This document shows, piece after piece, positions 16,221-25,672 of a stretch of 41,090 nucleotides of DNA. The first letter of the stretch is position 1. Each line of letters opens with the position of its first letter. Source of the DNA: an uncultured Blautia sp. (lineage in GTDB: Bacteria > Bacillota > Clostridia > Lachnospirales > Lachnospiraceae); assembly GCF_937880195.1 (NCBI RefSeq), contig NZ_CALFLA010000034.1, forward strand, positions 1 through 41,090. The letters are read 5' to 3'. The position numbers and the translations under genes were made by a program. A model generated the notes under the pieces. The model did no database searches. It saw only the letters and a list, made by a program, of their open reading frames with translations, and was not told the origin of the DNA.

Positions 16221-18176
16221 GTGAAAAAAGAAGAACTGAGATATTTACAGCGTCTGGCAGAGCTTTATCCTACTATAGGAAAAGCCTCCACAGAAATTAT
16301 CAACCTGCAGTCGATTTTGAACCTTCCAAAGGGAACAGAGCATTTTATGTCAGATCTTCACGGAGAGTACGAAGCCTTTTCTCATGTGCTGCGGAACGGT
16401 TCTGGAGCTGTGAGAAAAAAGATCGACGATGTATTCGGACATACTCTGAGTAATCATGACAAACGGGATCTGGCTACTTTGATCTATTATCCCAGAGAAA
16501 AAATAAGCCTGGTGAAAAAAACAGAAGAGGATATGGAAAACTGGTACAAGATCACTTTGTACCGGCTTATCGAAGTGTGTAAGACCACTGCGTCCAAGTA
16601 TACAAGGTCAAAGGTAAGAAAAGCCCTTCCTCACGATTATGCTTATGTGATCGAGGAGCTGATCACAGAAAAGGCAGAGGTGCTGGATAAGGAAGCCTAT
16701 TATAATTCTATTGTCAATACCATTATTGAGATCAGAAGGGCGGAGAACTTTATTATTGCTCTGGCAGAATTGATCCAGAGGCTTGTAGTAGACCATCTTC
16801 ATATTTTGGGAGATATTTTTGACAGAGGGCCTGGACCACATTTTATTATGGACAGGCTGATGGAATACCATTCTCTTGATATTCAGTGGGGAAACCATGA
16901 CGTAGTGTGGATGGGAGCAGCAGCGGGACAGGGAGCCTGTATTGCCACCGTTTTAAGAAACAGCATCCGCTATGGAAACCTGGATATCCTGGAGGACGGT
17001 TACGGCATTAACATGATCCCTCTGGCAACCTTTGCCCTGGAAACGTATCAGGACGATCCATGTACAGTATTTGAGATCAAAGGAAGCTCTGACTATAATA
17101 TTCTGGAAAGAGAACTGGGGCAGAAGATGCACAAGGCTATTTCCATTATCCAGTTTAAGTTGGAAGGCCAGCTTCTTCAGAAACGAAAAGAATTTCAGAT
17201 GGAAAACAGGTGTCTTCTTCACAGGATCGATCCGAAAGAGGGAACCATTACCATGCCGGACGGAAAAACCTATCCTCTTCGCGATACTAGCTTCCCAACC
17301 ATAAACTGGGAGGATCCCTATGCGCTTACAGAGGGGGAACAGGGGGTGATGGAACGCCTGGAAGCGGCTTTCCGCAACTGCGAAAAACTTCAGAATCATA
17401 TGCGCTTACTGCTGGACAAGGGCGGCCTTTACAAAATTTATAACAACAACCTTCTTTTCCATGGCTGTATTCCTCTGAACGAGGATAAAAGCCTGAAAGA
17501 GATTGAGGTTTACGGCCAGAAATATAAAGGCCGGGCGCTTTATGACGCTCTGGAAAGCTATGTGAGAAGAGCCTTTTATGCAGTGGATTATGAGGAACAG
17601 GAAAAAGGAAGGGACATTCTCTGGTATATCTGGGCAAGCCCTAATTCCCCGCTTTTCGGCAAGGACAAAATGACTACCTTTGAGAGATACTTTATTGAAG
17701 ACAAAGAAACTCATAAAGAAAAGAAAGGCGCGTACTACCGTCTTCTGGAGGAGGAAGAGGTAGTGAATCTTATGCTTTTGGAATTTGGCCTTGACCCGCA
17801 AAAAAGCCATATTATCAACGGCCATGTTCCTGTTCACCAAAGCGAGGGGGAAAGTCCGGTCAAATGTGGCGGAAAGGTAATTGTGATCGACGGTGGTCTG
17901 TGTACCGCCTATCAGAAGGTGACAGGAATCGCAGGATATACGTTGATCTACAATTCCTACGGTCTTTTTCTGGCTGCACATGAACCTTTTACTTCTGCAG
18001 AGGAAGCCGTTTCTAAAGGCACGGATATTGTATCCAGCCAGATGGCTGTTCATTACAGCTCAAAAAGAAGGCTTGTGGGGGATACGGATAACGGCCGAGC
18101 ATTAAGAGAAAGGATCCAGGAACTGACAAGTCTTCTGGACGCTTATCGAAAAGGTACTATAAAAGAAACAAAATAA
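16221..18176 (+). CDS. fbp: Fructose-1,6-bisphosphatase, class III
   Basis: A 651-residue metallophosphoesterase-type FBPase found in Firmicutes; it hydrolyses fructose-1,6-bisphosphate to fructose-6-phosphate in gluconeogenesis. Metal and phosphate motifs are SDLHGEYEAF near residue 45, GDIFDRGPGPHFIMD near 195, WGNHDVVWMGA, and INGHVPVH near 535. The start is taken as GTG 16221, which has AAAGGAG (16209-16215) in front; GTG 16206 is in frame and overlaps the polC stop (GTGA) but has no ribosome binding site. Only a few residues are affected. It is the last gene of the ispG-polC-fbp run; no terminator is evident after it. Confidence 0.95.
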   Translation: MKKEELRYLQRLAELYPTIGKASTEIINLQSILNLPKGTEHFMSDLHGEYEAFSHVLRNGSGAVRKKIDDVFGHTLSNHDKRDLATLIYYPREKISLVKKTEEDMENWYKITLYRLIEVCKTTASKYTRSKVRKALPHDYAYVIEELITEKAEVLDKEAYYNSIVNTIIEIRRAENFIIALAELIQRLVVDHLHILGDIFDRGPGPHFIMDRLMEYHSLDIQWGNHDVVWMGAAAGQGACIATVLRNSIRYGNLDILEDGYGINMIPLATFALETYQDDPCTVFEIKGSSDYNILERELGQKMHKAISIIQFKLEGQLLQKRKEFQMENRCLLHRIDPKEGTITMPDGKTYPLRDTSFPTINWEDPYALTEGEQGVMERLEAAFRNCEKLQNHMRLLLDKGGLYKIYNNNLLFHGCIPLNEDKSLKEIEVYGQKYKGRALYDALESYVRRAFYAVDYEEQEKGRDILWYIWASPNSPLFGKDKMTTFERYFIEDKETHKEKKGAYYRLLEEEEVVNLMLLEFGLDPQKSHIINGHVPVHQSEGESPVKCGGKVIVIDGGLCTAYQKVTGIAGYTLIYNSYGLFLAAHEPFTSAEEAVSKGTDIVSSQMAVHYSSKRRLVGDTDNGRALRERIQELTSLLDAYRKGTIKETK

Positions 18177-18180
18177 AGGC

Positions 18181-18209
18181 TTTACTTATTTTATGTGTTT
18201 TTATATAAT
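18181..18209 (+). promoter_or_regulatory. Promoter of the PurF-like gene
   Basis: TTTACT (18181-18186), 17-bp spacer, perfect TATAAT (18204-18209), starting five bases after the fbp stop. Confidence 0.65.
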
Positions 18210-18289
18210 GTTGCTTGCAAAGAATACGGAAGATTAAACTGATTACCAGCTTCCTGTTGCGAAAAAATACATGAAGGAGAGAACCGAAC

Positions 18290-19705
18290 ATGGGCGGAAT
18301 TTTTGGAGTAGCTTCAAAAACCAGCTGTGTGCTGGACCTGTTTTTTGGAATCGATTATCATTCTCATCTGGGAACAAGACGAGGAGGAATGGCGGTTTAT
18401 GACGAAGCAAAAGGCTTTGACAGAGCCATTCACAATATTGAGAACTCACCCTTTCGTACAAAGTTTGACAGAGACGTATCAGAACTTCAGGGGAATTTAG
18501 GAATTGGATGTATTTCCGATAATGAACCGCAGCCGCTTTTGGTACGTTCCCATCTGGGTAATTTTGCCATCACAACAGTAGGAAAGATCAACAACATGGA
18601 GGAGCTGGTTGAACATTCTTTTAAGAACGGCAGCACACATTTTCTGGAAATGAGCGGAGGAAACGTAAACCCCACAGAAATGGTAGCGTCTCTGATCAAT
18701 CAGAAAGCAAATATGGTAGAAGGAATCCGTTATGCGCAGGAAATGATCGACGGTTCCATGACTATGCTGATCCTGACGCCAAAGGGACTTTTTGCAGCCC
18801 GTGACCGTCTTGGAAGAACTCCGCTGATCATCGGAAAAAAAGACGGCGCTCGCTGTGTATCTTTTGAAAGTCATGCGTATATCAATCTTGGATATGAAGA
18901 CGAACTGGCTCTGGGACCAGGAGAGATTGTATTTGTTACGCCGGAGGGAATCGAAACACTTCAAAAGCCTGGTGAAAAAATGCGTATCTGTTCCTTCCTC
19001 TGGGTATACTATGGATATCCAACCTCAACTTATGAGGGCGTTAATGTAGAGGAAATGCGTTATAAATGCGGAGATATGCTTGCAGAGCGTGATTTTGGAG
19101 AGGTGAAGCCGGATATTGTGGCAGGCGTGCCGGATTCAGGAATCGCTCATGCTATCGGTTATGCCAACCGTTCAGGAGTTCCTTTTGCCCGTCCATTTAT
19201 TAAATATACGCCTACATGGCCCCGTTCTTTTATGCCTACTCAGCAGAGCCAGAGAAATCTGATCGCCAGAATGAAGCTGATTCCAGTGCATAAACTGATT
19301 AAGGGCAAGAGCCTTCTTATGATCGACGACTCTATTGTAAGAGGAACACAGCTTAGGGAGACATCAGACTTTCTTTACAGCAACGGCGCCAAGGAAGTAC
19401 ATATCCGTCCGGCCTGCCCGCCGCTTCTCTATGGCTGTAAATATCTGAATTTCTCCAGATCAAAATCAGAGATGGATCTGATCACAAGAAGAGTGATCGC
19501 CCGCAGAGAAGGAGAAAATGTAGACGAAAAGATTCTTGCAGATTATGCAAATCCTGATTCTGAGAACTATAAGGGAATGCTGGAGGATATCCGCAAAGAA
19601 CTTAATTTTACGACCCTGAAATACCATCGGCTTGACGATCTGGTTTCTTCCATTGATATTGAGCCATGTAAACTCTGTACTTATTGCTGGAGCGGTAAGG
19701 AATAA
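18290..19705 (+). CDS. Amidophosphoribosyltransferase-like protein lacking the glutaminase Cys
   Basis: A 471-residue PurF homologue. PurF makes phosphoribosylamine from PRPP and glutamine, using an N-terminal Ntn-type glutaminase whose first residue after processing is Cys (MCGIFG). Here the codons read MGGIFG, so Gly replaces the nucleophile and no other Cys is near the N-terminus. Other glutaminase-fold features remain (GTRRGGMAVY, GNLGIGCIS). The PRPP-binding loop LLMIDDSIVRGTQLR is intact at about residues 342-357, and several Cys (RPACPP, YGCKY, CKLCTYC at the end) may hold an iron-sulphur cluster as in B. subtilis PurF. It may use ammonia, a separate amidase, or have a regulatory or other PRPP role. 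No pur genes adjoin it. A strong AAGGAGAG precedes the ATG, so the start is not in doubt. Confidence 0.9.
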   Translation: MGGIFGVASKTSCVLDLFFGIDYHSHLGTRRGGMAVYDEAKGFDRAIHNIENSPFRTKFDRDVSELQGNLGIGCISDNEPQPLLVRSHLGNFAITTVGKINNMEELVEHSFKNGSTHFLEMSGGNVNPTEMVASLINQKANMVEGIRYAQEMIDGSMTMLILTPKGLFAARDRLGRTPLIIGKKDGARCVSFESHAYINLGYEDELALGPGEIVFVTPEGIETLQKPGEKMRICSFLWVYYGYPTSTYEGVNVEEMRYKCGDMLAERDFGEVKPDIVAGVPDSGIAHAIGYANRSGVPFARPFIKYTPTWPRSFMPTQQSQRNLIARMKLIPVHKLIKGKSLLMIDDSIVRGTQLRETSDFLYSNGAKEVHIRPACPPLLYGCKYLNFSRSKSEMDLITRRVIARREGENVDEKILADYANPDSENYKGMLEDIRKELNFTTLKYHRLDDLVSSIDIEPCKLCTYCWSGKE

Positions 19706-19758
19706 AGAGAAGAAGGAAAGCGCGGTATCGGAAGGGCAGAAAACAGAGGTGAAATACA

Positions 19759-20691
19759 ATGAGACGAAAACGAGAAATACTGAAGGTTCTGCTGAGTGTT
19801 CTAATCGCAATTTTTATTATGCTCAGCGCCGCTGCCCTGCTTCTGGTGGGATTCCGTACCAGCGCCAGAAAGGAACAGAAGAAACAGCAGGCTATGGAGG
19901 CTCTGGAAAACAGGCCTACGGCGGCGCCTACTGCCGCTGTTACAGCCACGCCGACTCCATCGCCCCGGCCTACGGCTACCCCTACCCCGGTTCCTGAGGC
20001 GGTAGCAGCCTTTAATCCTGATGAATTTTGGGATTACTGGTACAGTACGGATGGAACTGTTACCATTAACGTATATAATATCAGTTCAGAAACAGTTTCT
20101 TTTAGCTTTTTCCAAACAGACAGGAATCAGACCCAGAGTGTTTCTGCAGATGTAACGGCTGAGGTGGCGGGAAACGCGGCAAGATTTACCATGTCAGATT
20201 CCGCGGGAAATACATCTTCCGGCAATATGATTTTTGATAACGGACAGCTTTACCTGAAAATATCCACAGGCGAGCCTGTATCTGCCGTTTACCCTAATGT
20301 GAACTGTATCATGTCCAGAAATCAGGTTCCGTTGATTCCTGATCCCACAGCCACGCCTACGCCTGCGCCTCAGGAACAGGCACAGCAGCCGTCTATGCCG
20401 GGAGACTATTTTTTCCCGGAAAGCAGCAGCCGTTATCTGACAGACGACGAGGTGTCAGTTTATTCCTCTCAGCAGCTGGAACTTGCCAAAAACGAGATCT
20501 ATGCCCGCCACGGAAGACAGTTTGTTACTCAGAGCATTGCTGATTATTTTAACAGTAAATCCTGGTATCAGGGAACTATCGACCCGGATACCTTTGATGC
20601 CCAGCAGGATTCTATTTTCAATGAATACGAAACTGCCAATATTCAGAAGATTGACGAATGGTATCTGAAAAAGGCGGGACAGGGAGAATAA
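19759..20691 (+). CDS. Membrane-anchored YARHG-domain protein
   Basis: A 310-residue envelope protein of unknown function. A basic start and one hydrophobic segment (about residues 9-31) form a signal anchor; a Thr/Pro/Ala-rich spacer (TPTPSPRPTATPTP, about 53-82) crosses the wall region; a beta-rich middle domain (about 85-195) follows; a second Pro/Gln spacer (about 198-215) leads to a C-terminal YARHG domain with the name-giving NEIYARHGRQF near residue 253 and YFNSKSWYQG. YARHG domains occur in extracellular or surface proteins of Gram-positives. It follows the PurF-like gene by 53 bp with its own AGAGGTG site and precedes a terminator, so it is probably co-transcribed, with no obvious functional link. 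Confidence 0.85.
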   Translation: MRRKREILKVLLSVLIAIFIMLSAAALLLVGFRTSARKEQKKQQAMEALENRPTAAPTAAVTATPTPSPRPTATPTPVPEAVAAFNPDEFWDYWYSTDGTVTINVYNISSETVSFSFFQTDRNQTQSVSADVTAEVAGNAARFTMSDSAGNTSSGNMIFDNGQLYLKISTGEPVSAVYPNVNCIMSRNQVPLIPDPTATPTPAPQEQAQQPSMPGDYFFPESSSRYLTDDEVSVYSSQQLELAKNEIYARHGRQFVTQSIADYFNSKSWYQGTIDPDTFDAQQDSIFNEYETANIQKIDEWYLKKAGQGE

Positions 20692-20740
20692 GCTGTTGAA
20701 AATGAAATATCCGGCAAAAAATAATAATATGTAAATACAG

Positions 20741-20794
20741 AGAAAGAGCCAGAGGCCTGAAAGAATGCAGGTCAAGCAGGGCTCTTTCTTTTTT
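20741..20794 (+). terminator. Terminator after the YARHG gene
   Basis: An outer 10-bp stem (20741-20750 with 20780-20789) encloses a short CCTG/CAGG hairpin and is followed by TTCTTTTTT. Confidence 0.75.
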
Positions 20795-20809
20795 GTTCCA
20801 AAAGCACTC

Positions 20810-20838
20810 TTGAATTTTTAAAGGAAGGAAATTATAAT
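20810..20838 (+). promoter_or_regulatory. Promoter of comM-dprA-topA
   Basis: TTGAAT (20810-20815), 17-bp spacer, perfect TATAAT (20833-20838), giving a leader of about 120 nt before comM. Confidence 0.7.
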
Positions 20839-20874
20839 AAGAGGCAACAGAGAATTTCTTATCAAAATCTTATT

Positions 20875-20892
20875 TGCAGCAGTTCTGCTGCA
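20875..20892. repeat. Perfect inverted repeat in the comM leader
   Basis: TGCAGCAG-TT-CTGCTGCA forms an 8-bp hairpin about 75 bases before the comM start. A weaker hairpin followed by TTTTT lies at 20924-20951. Together they could form a small attenuator, but neither is strong. Confidence 0.4.
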
Positions 20893-20966
20893 GGATCTCC
20901 AATTTTTAAATTTACTTATAAATGAAAACACCGGATCGAGGCGGCGTTTTTCAGAAAGGAGCAAGG

Positions 20967-22484
20967 ATGTTTGCATCCGTATTATCGGCTGTGATCCTGG
21001 GGATGGAAGTATATCCCATTCAGGTAGAAGCGGACGTCAGCGACGGACTGCCTTCCTTTACTATGGTAGGATTTCCTTCGGCTCAGGTAAAGGAAGCCCA
21101 GGACAGAGTGAGAACCGCTCTGAAAAATAATGGGATCGCGCTGCCGCCTAAGCGTATCACTGTGAATCTGGCTCCGGCAGATATCAAAAAACAGGGAGCT
21201 GGATTTGATGTTCCGGTAGCTGCGTCTATTCTGGCAGCGGCAGGGATCATTGAAAAAGAAAATCTTTATGGCGTCATGATGGCAGGAGAATTAAGTCTGA
21301 ACGGAGAGATACATGCGGTTTCCGGCATTCTGCCTATTGTGATCCGGGCAAGAGAGGAAAAATGCCGCTTCTGCATGGTTCCTGCGGGAAATATGAAGGA
21401 AGCCAGGCTTGTGCCGGACATGAAGGTGATTGGAGTCAAAAATATGAAGGAAATGGTATGTTTTTTAAAAGAACCGAAGTCTTATAAAGAAGACCTGTAT
21501 CAGGAAGAGACGCTCCCCGCTTCTGAAATCCTGGATTTCAGCGACATCAGGGGTCAGGAATCCTTAAAAAGGGCAGTTGAGATTGCGGTCAGCGGCTTCC
21601 ATAATCTTTTGATGATCGGTCCTCCGGGGGCGGGAAAGACCATGGCTGCCAGCCGTATTCCAGGGATTCTTCCACCTCTTACCTTTGAAGAAAGCCTGGA
21701 GCTGACTAAAATATACAGTATTGCAGGCCTTCTTTCTTCTACAGATCCGCTGATCAGGAAACGACCTTTCAGAAGTCCACATCACACCAGTTCTGCTCAG
21801 GCTCTTGCAGGCGGGGGGAGGAATCCGCGTCCGGGAGAGATTACACTTGCTCACAGAGGAGTTTTGTTTCTTGATGAGCTGCCGGAATTTTCAAGGCGAA
21901 GTCTGGAGATTTTAAGACAGCCTCTGGAGGAGCGGGTGGTCCATATTTCCAGAGTAAGCGGAACCTATGATTTTCCTGCGGATTTTATCCTTTGTGCGGC
22001 CATGAATCCCTGCCCCTGCGGACATTATCCAGACATGAACAGATGTCGTTGTACCTTGGGACAGGTGACAAGATACCTGAACAGATTAAGTCAGCCTCTT
22101 CTGGATCGTCTGGATCTCTGCGCGGAGGCAGAACCGGTCAGCTTTGGCAGTATGCAGGGAAGGAAGGGAGAAACCTCAGGAGAAATAAGAAAGAGAGTAG
22201 AAAAAGTACATGAGCTTCAGAAAGAACGGTATAAGAATGAAAAGATCCAGTTTAATGGAGAACTAAAGGGGAAGCAGATTGAAGCCTACTGCAAAACAGA
22301 TTCCCAGGGAAAGGCCCTTCTGGAACAGGCTTTTGACAAAATGGGATTCAGCGCCAGAGCATACCACAGACTTTTGAAACTGTCCCGTACCATTGCAGAT
22401 ATAGAAGGCTCAGATCTGATCAAAAAGAACCACATAGGAGAGGCGTTGTCTTACCGGGCTTTTGATAAAAAATACTGGATATAA
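20967..22484 (+). CDS. ComM/YifB-type Mg-chelatase-like AAA+ ATPase
   Basis: A 505-residue AAA+ protein. ComM homologues act as helicases promoting branch migration during natural transformation in Gram-negatives; the role in Clostridia is unproven. The N-terminal ChlI/Lon-substrate-like domain (about 1-165) includes ILGMEVYPIQVEADVS and LPSFTMVGFP; the ATPase core has Walker A GPPGAGKT near residue 215 and Walker B GVLFLDELPEF near 297, sensor AAMNPCPCGHYP with a Cys pair, and the C-terminal Mg_chelatase_C domain. Start ATG 20967 is preceded by AAAGGAG; the longer frame from 20922 has no such site. It is directly upstream of dprA, a common pairing that supports a DNA-uptake or recombination role. 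Confidence 0.93.
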   Translation: MFASVLSAVILGMEVYPIQVEADVSDGLPSFTMVGFPSAQVKEAQDRVRTALKNNGIALPPKRITVNLAPADIKKQGAGFDVPVAASILAAAGIIEKENLYGVMMAGELSLNGEIHAVSGILPIVIRAREEKCRFCMVPAGNMKEARLVPDMKVIGVKNMKEMVCFLKEPKSYKEDLYQEETLPASEILDFSDIRGQESLKRAVEIAVSGFHNLLMIGPPGAGKTMAASRIPGILPPLTFEESLELTKIYSIAGLLSSTDPLIRKRPFRSPHHTSSAQALAGGGRNPRPGEITLAHRGVLFLDELPEFSRRSLEILRQPLEERVVHISRVSGTYDFPADFILCAAMNPCPCGHYPDMNRCRCTLGQVTRYLNRLSQPLLDRLDLCAEAEPVSFGSMQGRKGETSGEIRKRVEKVHELQKERYKNEKIQFNGELKGKQIEAYCKTDSQGKALLEQAFDKMGFSARAYHRLLKLSRTIADIEGSDLIKKNHIGEALSYRAFDKKYWI

Positions 22485-22522
22485 AAAACAGTCATAAACA
22501 GCAGAAAGGAAGGGTACTTTAT

Positions 22523-23413
22523 ATGGAAAGAACACTGTTGGGAGAAATAAGGTGCATCTCAAAAAAACAGGCGGATTATCCTGAAAAACTGAGAAATTAT
22601 AAAGGAATGCCGGAAAAACTTTATGTCAGGGGCAGGTTTTTAAATCCAGGGAAGCCTACAGTGGCTATTGTAGGGGCAAGAATGTGCAGCCCCTATGGAC
22701 GCATCCAGGCTTTTCAGTATGCAAAAGCTCTTTCACAGGCAGGGGTTCAGGTGATAAGCGGTATGGCTGTAGGAATTGACGCAGAAAGCCACAGAGGAGC
22801 TCTGGCAGGAAAAACGTCTACCTGGGCGGTTTTGGCAAACGGTGTGGATCTTTGCTATCCCAGGACCAACCAGAGTCTTTATGAGAGAGTTCTCCGAGAA
22901 GGCGGAGGGATGATTAGTGAATATCCCATGGGAACACAGCCGAGAAATTATTATTTTCCATCCAGGAACCGGATCATCAGCGGTCTTTCTGATCTGGTGC
23001 TTGTTGTGGAGGCAAAAGAAAAAAGCGGTTCACTGATTACCGCCCGGTGGGCCCTTGAACAGGGAAAATCTGTTTTTGCTCTGCCAGGACCTGTAAATGA
23101 AGAACTGAGCCAGGGCTGCCACAGGCTTATTTATGACGGAGCAGGTATTGCATACAGGCCGGAGGCGCTTTTGGAGGAATTGGGGATAAATTGTGAAAAT
23201 AACATAAAATCCGTTGAAAAAAGAGACTTAGGTCTTGCAAGTGATTTGAATATGGTGTATAGTTGTCTCGATTTACGACCAAAATCCAGGGATACTATAG
23301 CCTGTGAAACAGGGCTTTCTACAGAAAAAACAGGAGGTCTTCTGACAGAACTTGTGCTTCTTGGACTGGCCGGAGAAATCGGCAGACATTATTATGTAAA
23401 AGCAAAAACGTAA
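22523..23413 (+). CDS. dprA: DNA-processing protein DprA (Smf)
   Basis: A 296-residue protein that binds incoming single-stranded DNA and loads RecA during transformation. The Rossmann-fold core carries VAIVGARMCSPYG near residue 48, SGMAVGIDAESHRGAL, YPMGTQPRNYYFPSRNRII and the EAKEKSGSLITARWA segment. A short winged-helix region (about 235-290) ends the protein. It has an AAAGGAAGG ribosome binding site and follows comM by 38 bp, with topA 25 bp downstream. The dprA-topA-codY order is typical of Firmicutes. Competence is not proven by this alone, since dprA is kept in many species that are not known to be transformable. Confidence 0.96.
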   Translation: MERTLLGEIRCISKKQADYPEKLRNYKGMPEKLYVRGRFLNPGKPTVAIVGARMCSPYGRIQAFQYAKALSQAGVQVISGMAVGIDAESHRGALAGKTSTWAVLANGVDLCYPRTNQSLYERVLREGGGMISEYPMGTQPRNYYFPSRNRIISGLSDLVLVVEAKEKSGSLITARWALEQGKSVFALPGPVNEELSQGCHRLIYDGAGIAYRPEALLEELGINCENNIKSVEKRDLGLASDLNMVYSCLDLRPKSRDTIACETGLSTEKTGGLLTELVLLGLAGEIGRHYYVKAKT

Positions 23414-23438
23414 TCGAATGTAAAATAGGAGAGGTAGC

Positions 23439-25511
23439 ATGGCAAAATATCTGGTGATCGTAGAGTCGCCTGCAAAAGTAAAAACCATTAAGAAGTTTCT
23501 GGGAAGCAATTATGACGTACAGGCTTCCAACGGACATGTGAGAGATTTTCCAAAAAGCCAGTTTGGCATTGATATAGAAAACGATTTTGAACCAAAGTAT
23601 ATCACGATCCGGGGAAAAGGCGAGCTTCTGGCAGGACTTCGCAAAGCTGCAAAAAAGGCGGATAAGATCTTTCTCGCAACTGACCCCGACCGTGAGGGGG
23701 AGGCGATTTCCTGGCATCTGATGCAGGCGCTGAAAGAGGATCCAAAGAAAATGCGAAGGATCACATTTAATGAAATTACAAAGACAGCAGTCAAAAATTC
23801 CATTAAGCAGCCAAGGGAGCTGGATATGAATCTGGTAGACGCCCAGCAGGCAAGAAGAATGCTGGACCGTATGGTAGGATACAGCATCAGCCCTCTTCTC
23901 TGGGCCAAGGTAAAAAGAGGGTTAAGCGCCGGCCGTGTTCAGTCAGTGGCTCTTCGTATCATCTGTGACAGGGAGGAGGAGATCAATTCCTTTATTCCTG
24001 AGGAATACTGGAGCCTGGACGGAGAATTTAAAGTCCACGGAGAAAAGAAACCCCTGAAAGCTAAGTTTTACGGAACAGATAAAAAGCTTCCCATTCATAA
24101 CAAACAGGAAATGGACGAGGTCCTGAAGGAACTTGAGGATGCGGAATATGAGATCAGCGAGGTGAAAAAAGGCGAGCGTATCAAAAACGCACCTCTTCCG
24201 TTTACCACAAGTACCCTTCAGCAGGAGGCTGCAAAGACTCTGAATTTTTCCACTCAGAAGACCATGCGCCTTGCTCAGCAGCTTTATGAAGGTATTGACG
24301 TAAAAGGCAATGGAACTGTGGGTGTGATCACCTATCTGCGTACAGACTCCACCAGAATTTCTCATGAGGCAGACGAAGCGGCAAGAGCATATATCGGCCA
24401 ACAGTATGGAGAAAGCTATGTGGCGGCAGAAGGCAAGACAGTCAAAAAGGACCAGAAGATCCAGGACGCCCATGAGGCTATCCGTCCTACGGACATTACC
24501 AGAACCCCGGCTATGCTGAAGGAGTCCTTGTCCAGAGACCAGTTCCGTCTTTATCAGCTGATCTGGAAACGGTTCACTGCCAGCCGTATGGCAGCAGCGC
24601 GCTATGAAACTACTTCTGTCAGGATCAGCGCAGGAGAATATAATTTTACGGTAGCTGCTTCTAAAGTGGTTTTTGAAGGATTCCTTTCTGTATATATGCA
24701 GGAGGAAGACAATAAAAAAGGCAATGTTCTAAGTAAGAGTCTGGAAAAGGGCATGAAGCTTGAGCTTTTGGAACTGGTACCGGAACAGCACTTTACACAG
24801 CCTCCGGCACATTATACAGAGGCTTCTCTTGTCAAAACCCTGGAGGAGCAGGGAATTGGAAGGCCAAGTACCTACGCGCCTACCATTACCACGATCATCA
24901 GCCGCCGTTATGTGTCAAAGGAACAGAAAAACCTGTATATGACAGAGCTTGGAGAAGTGGTCAACAATATTATGAAACAGGCTTTCCCAAGTATCGTAGA
25001 CGTTCATTTCACCGCTATGATGGAGGGGCTTTTGGACTGCGTGGAGGCAGGAACTGTTCAATGGAAAACAGTTGTGCGTAATTTTTATCCAGATCTTAAG
25101 AAGGATGTGGATGCAGCGGAACAGGACCTGGAAAAAGTAGATATCCAGGATGAGGTGACAGATGTGGTCTGCGATCTCTGCGGACGGAACATGGTGATCA
25201 AATATGGACCTCATGGAAGGTTTTTGGCATGTCCCGGATTCCCAGACTGCCGTAATACAAAACCATATTACGAAAAAATCGGAGTTGCCTGTCCGAAGTG
25301 CGGTAAGGAGATCGTTCTTAAAAAGACCCAGAAAGGCCGGAAATATTATGGCTGCGAGGATAACCCGGAATGCGATTTTATGTCCTGGCAGAAGCCCTCT
25401 TCCAAGAAATGTCCTGTGTGCGGAAACTTTATGGTGGAAAAAGGGAACAAAATTGTGTGCAGTCAGGAAACCTGCGGTTATGTGGAGCAAAAGCCGAAAC
25501 AGGAAGATTGA
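23439..25511 (+). CDS. topA: DNA topoisomerase I
   Basis: A 690-residue type IA enzyme that relaxes negative supercoils. The Toprim domain is at the N-terminus (YLVIVESPAKVKTIKKFLG, then ATDPDREGEAISWHL); the active-site tyrosine is Tyr299 in TYLRTDSTRIS; KRGLSAGRVQSVALR and GIGRPSTYAPTI are family motifs. Three C-terminal zinc ribbons follow: CDLC...CPGFPDC, CPKC...CEDNPEC and CPVC...CSQETC. Length and layout are normal. It has an AGGAGAGG site before the ATG. No terminator is seen after it, and codY has its own promoter candidate in the 160-bp gap. Confidence 0.98.
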   Translation: MAKYLVIVESPAKVKTIKKFLGSNYDVQASNGHVRDFPKSQFGIDIENDFEPKYITIRGKGELLAGLRKAAKKADKIFLATDPDREGEAISWHLMQALKEDPKKMRRITFNEITKTAVKNSIKQPRELDMNLVDAQQARRMLDRMVGYSISPLLWAKVKRGLSAGRVQSVALRIICDREEEINSFIPEEYWSLDGEFKVHGEKKPLKAKFYGTDKKLPIHNKQEMDEVLKELEDAEYEISEVKKGERIKNAPLPFTTSTLQQEAAKTLNFSTQKTMRLAQQLYEGIDVKGNGTVGVITYLRTDSTRISHEADEAARAYIGQQYGESYVAAEGKTVKKDQKIQDAHEAIRPTDITRTPAMLKESLSRDQFRLYQLIWKRFTASRMAAARYETTSVRISAGEYNFTVAASKVVFEGFLSVYMQEEDNKKGNVLSKSLEKGMKLELLELVPEQHFTQPPAHYTEASLVKTLEEQGIGRPSTYAPTITTIISRRYVSKEQKNLYMTELGEVVNNIMKQAFPSIVDVHFTAMMEGLLDCVEAGTVQWKTVVRNFYPDLKKDVDAAEQDLEKVDIQDEVTDVVCDLCGRNMVIKYGPHGRFLACPGFPDCRNTKPYYEKIGVACPKCGKEIVLKKTQKGRKYYGCEDNPECDFMSWQKPSSKKCPVCGNFMVEKGNKIVCSQETCGYVEQKPKQED

Positions 25512-25586
25512 GAAGTTTCACAATATTTTTAAATGAAGAAACATTTTCAGAATAGACAGGCAAAAACGAAAAAAACTAAAAATGTC

Positions 25587-25615
25587 TTGTAATTTTGAAA
25601 AAAAACGTGTAATAT
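25587..25615 (+). promoter_or_regulatory. Candidate codY promoter with an overlapping CodY-like box
   Basis: TTGTAA (25587-25592), 17 bp, TAATAT (25610-25615). Between them, AATTTTGAAAAAAAA (25591-25605) matches the CodY consensus AATTTTCWGAAAATT at 11 of 15 bases, which could allow autoregulation. Both calls are weak because the region is AT-rich. Confidence 0.4.
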
Positions 25616-25672
25616 AAATACATCAGGATGATTGTGTTTGAAATACGAGAAAGAGAAGAAAAGGAGGCCAGT

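Noticed and set aside
20924..20951. Intrinsic terminator in the comM leader
   Set aside because: The stem is short with a bulge and a mismatch, and the U-tract runs into the ribosome binding region; mentioned only as a weak possibility with the nearby inverted repeat.
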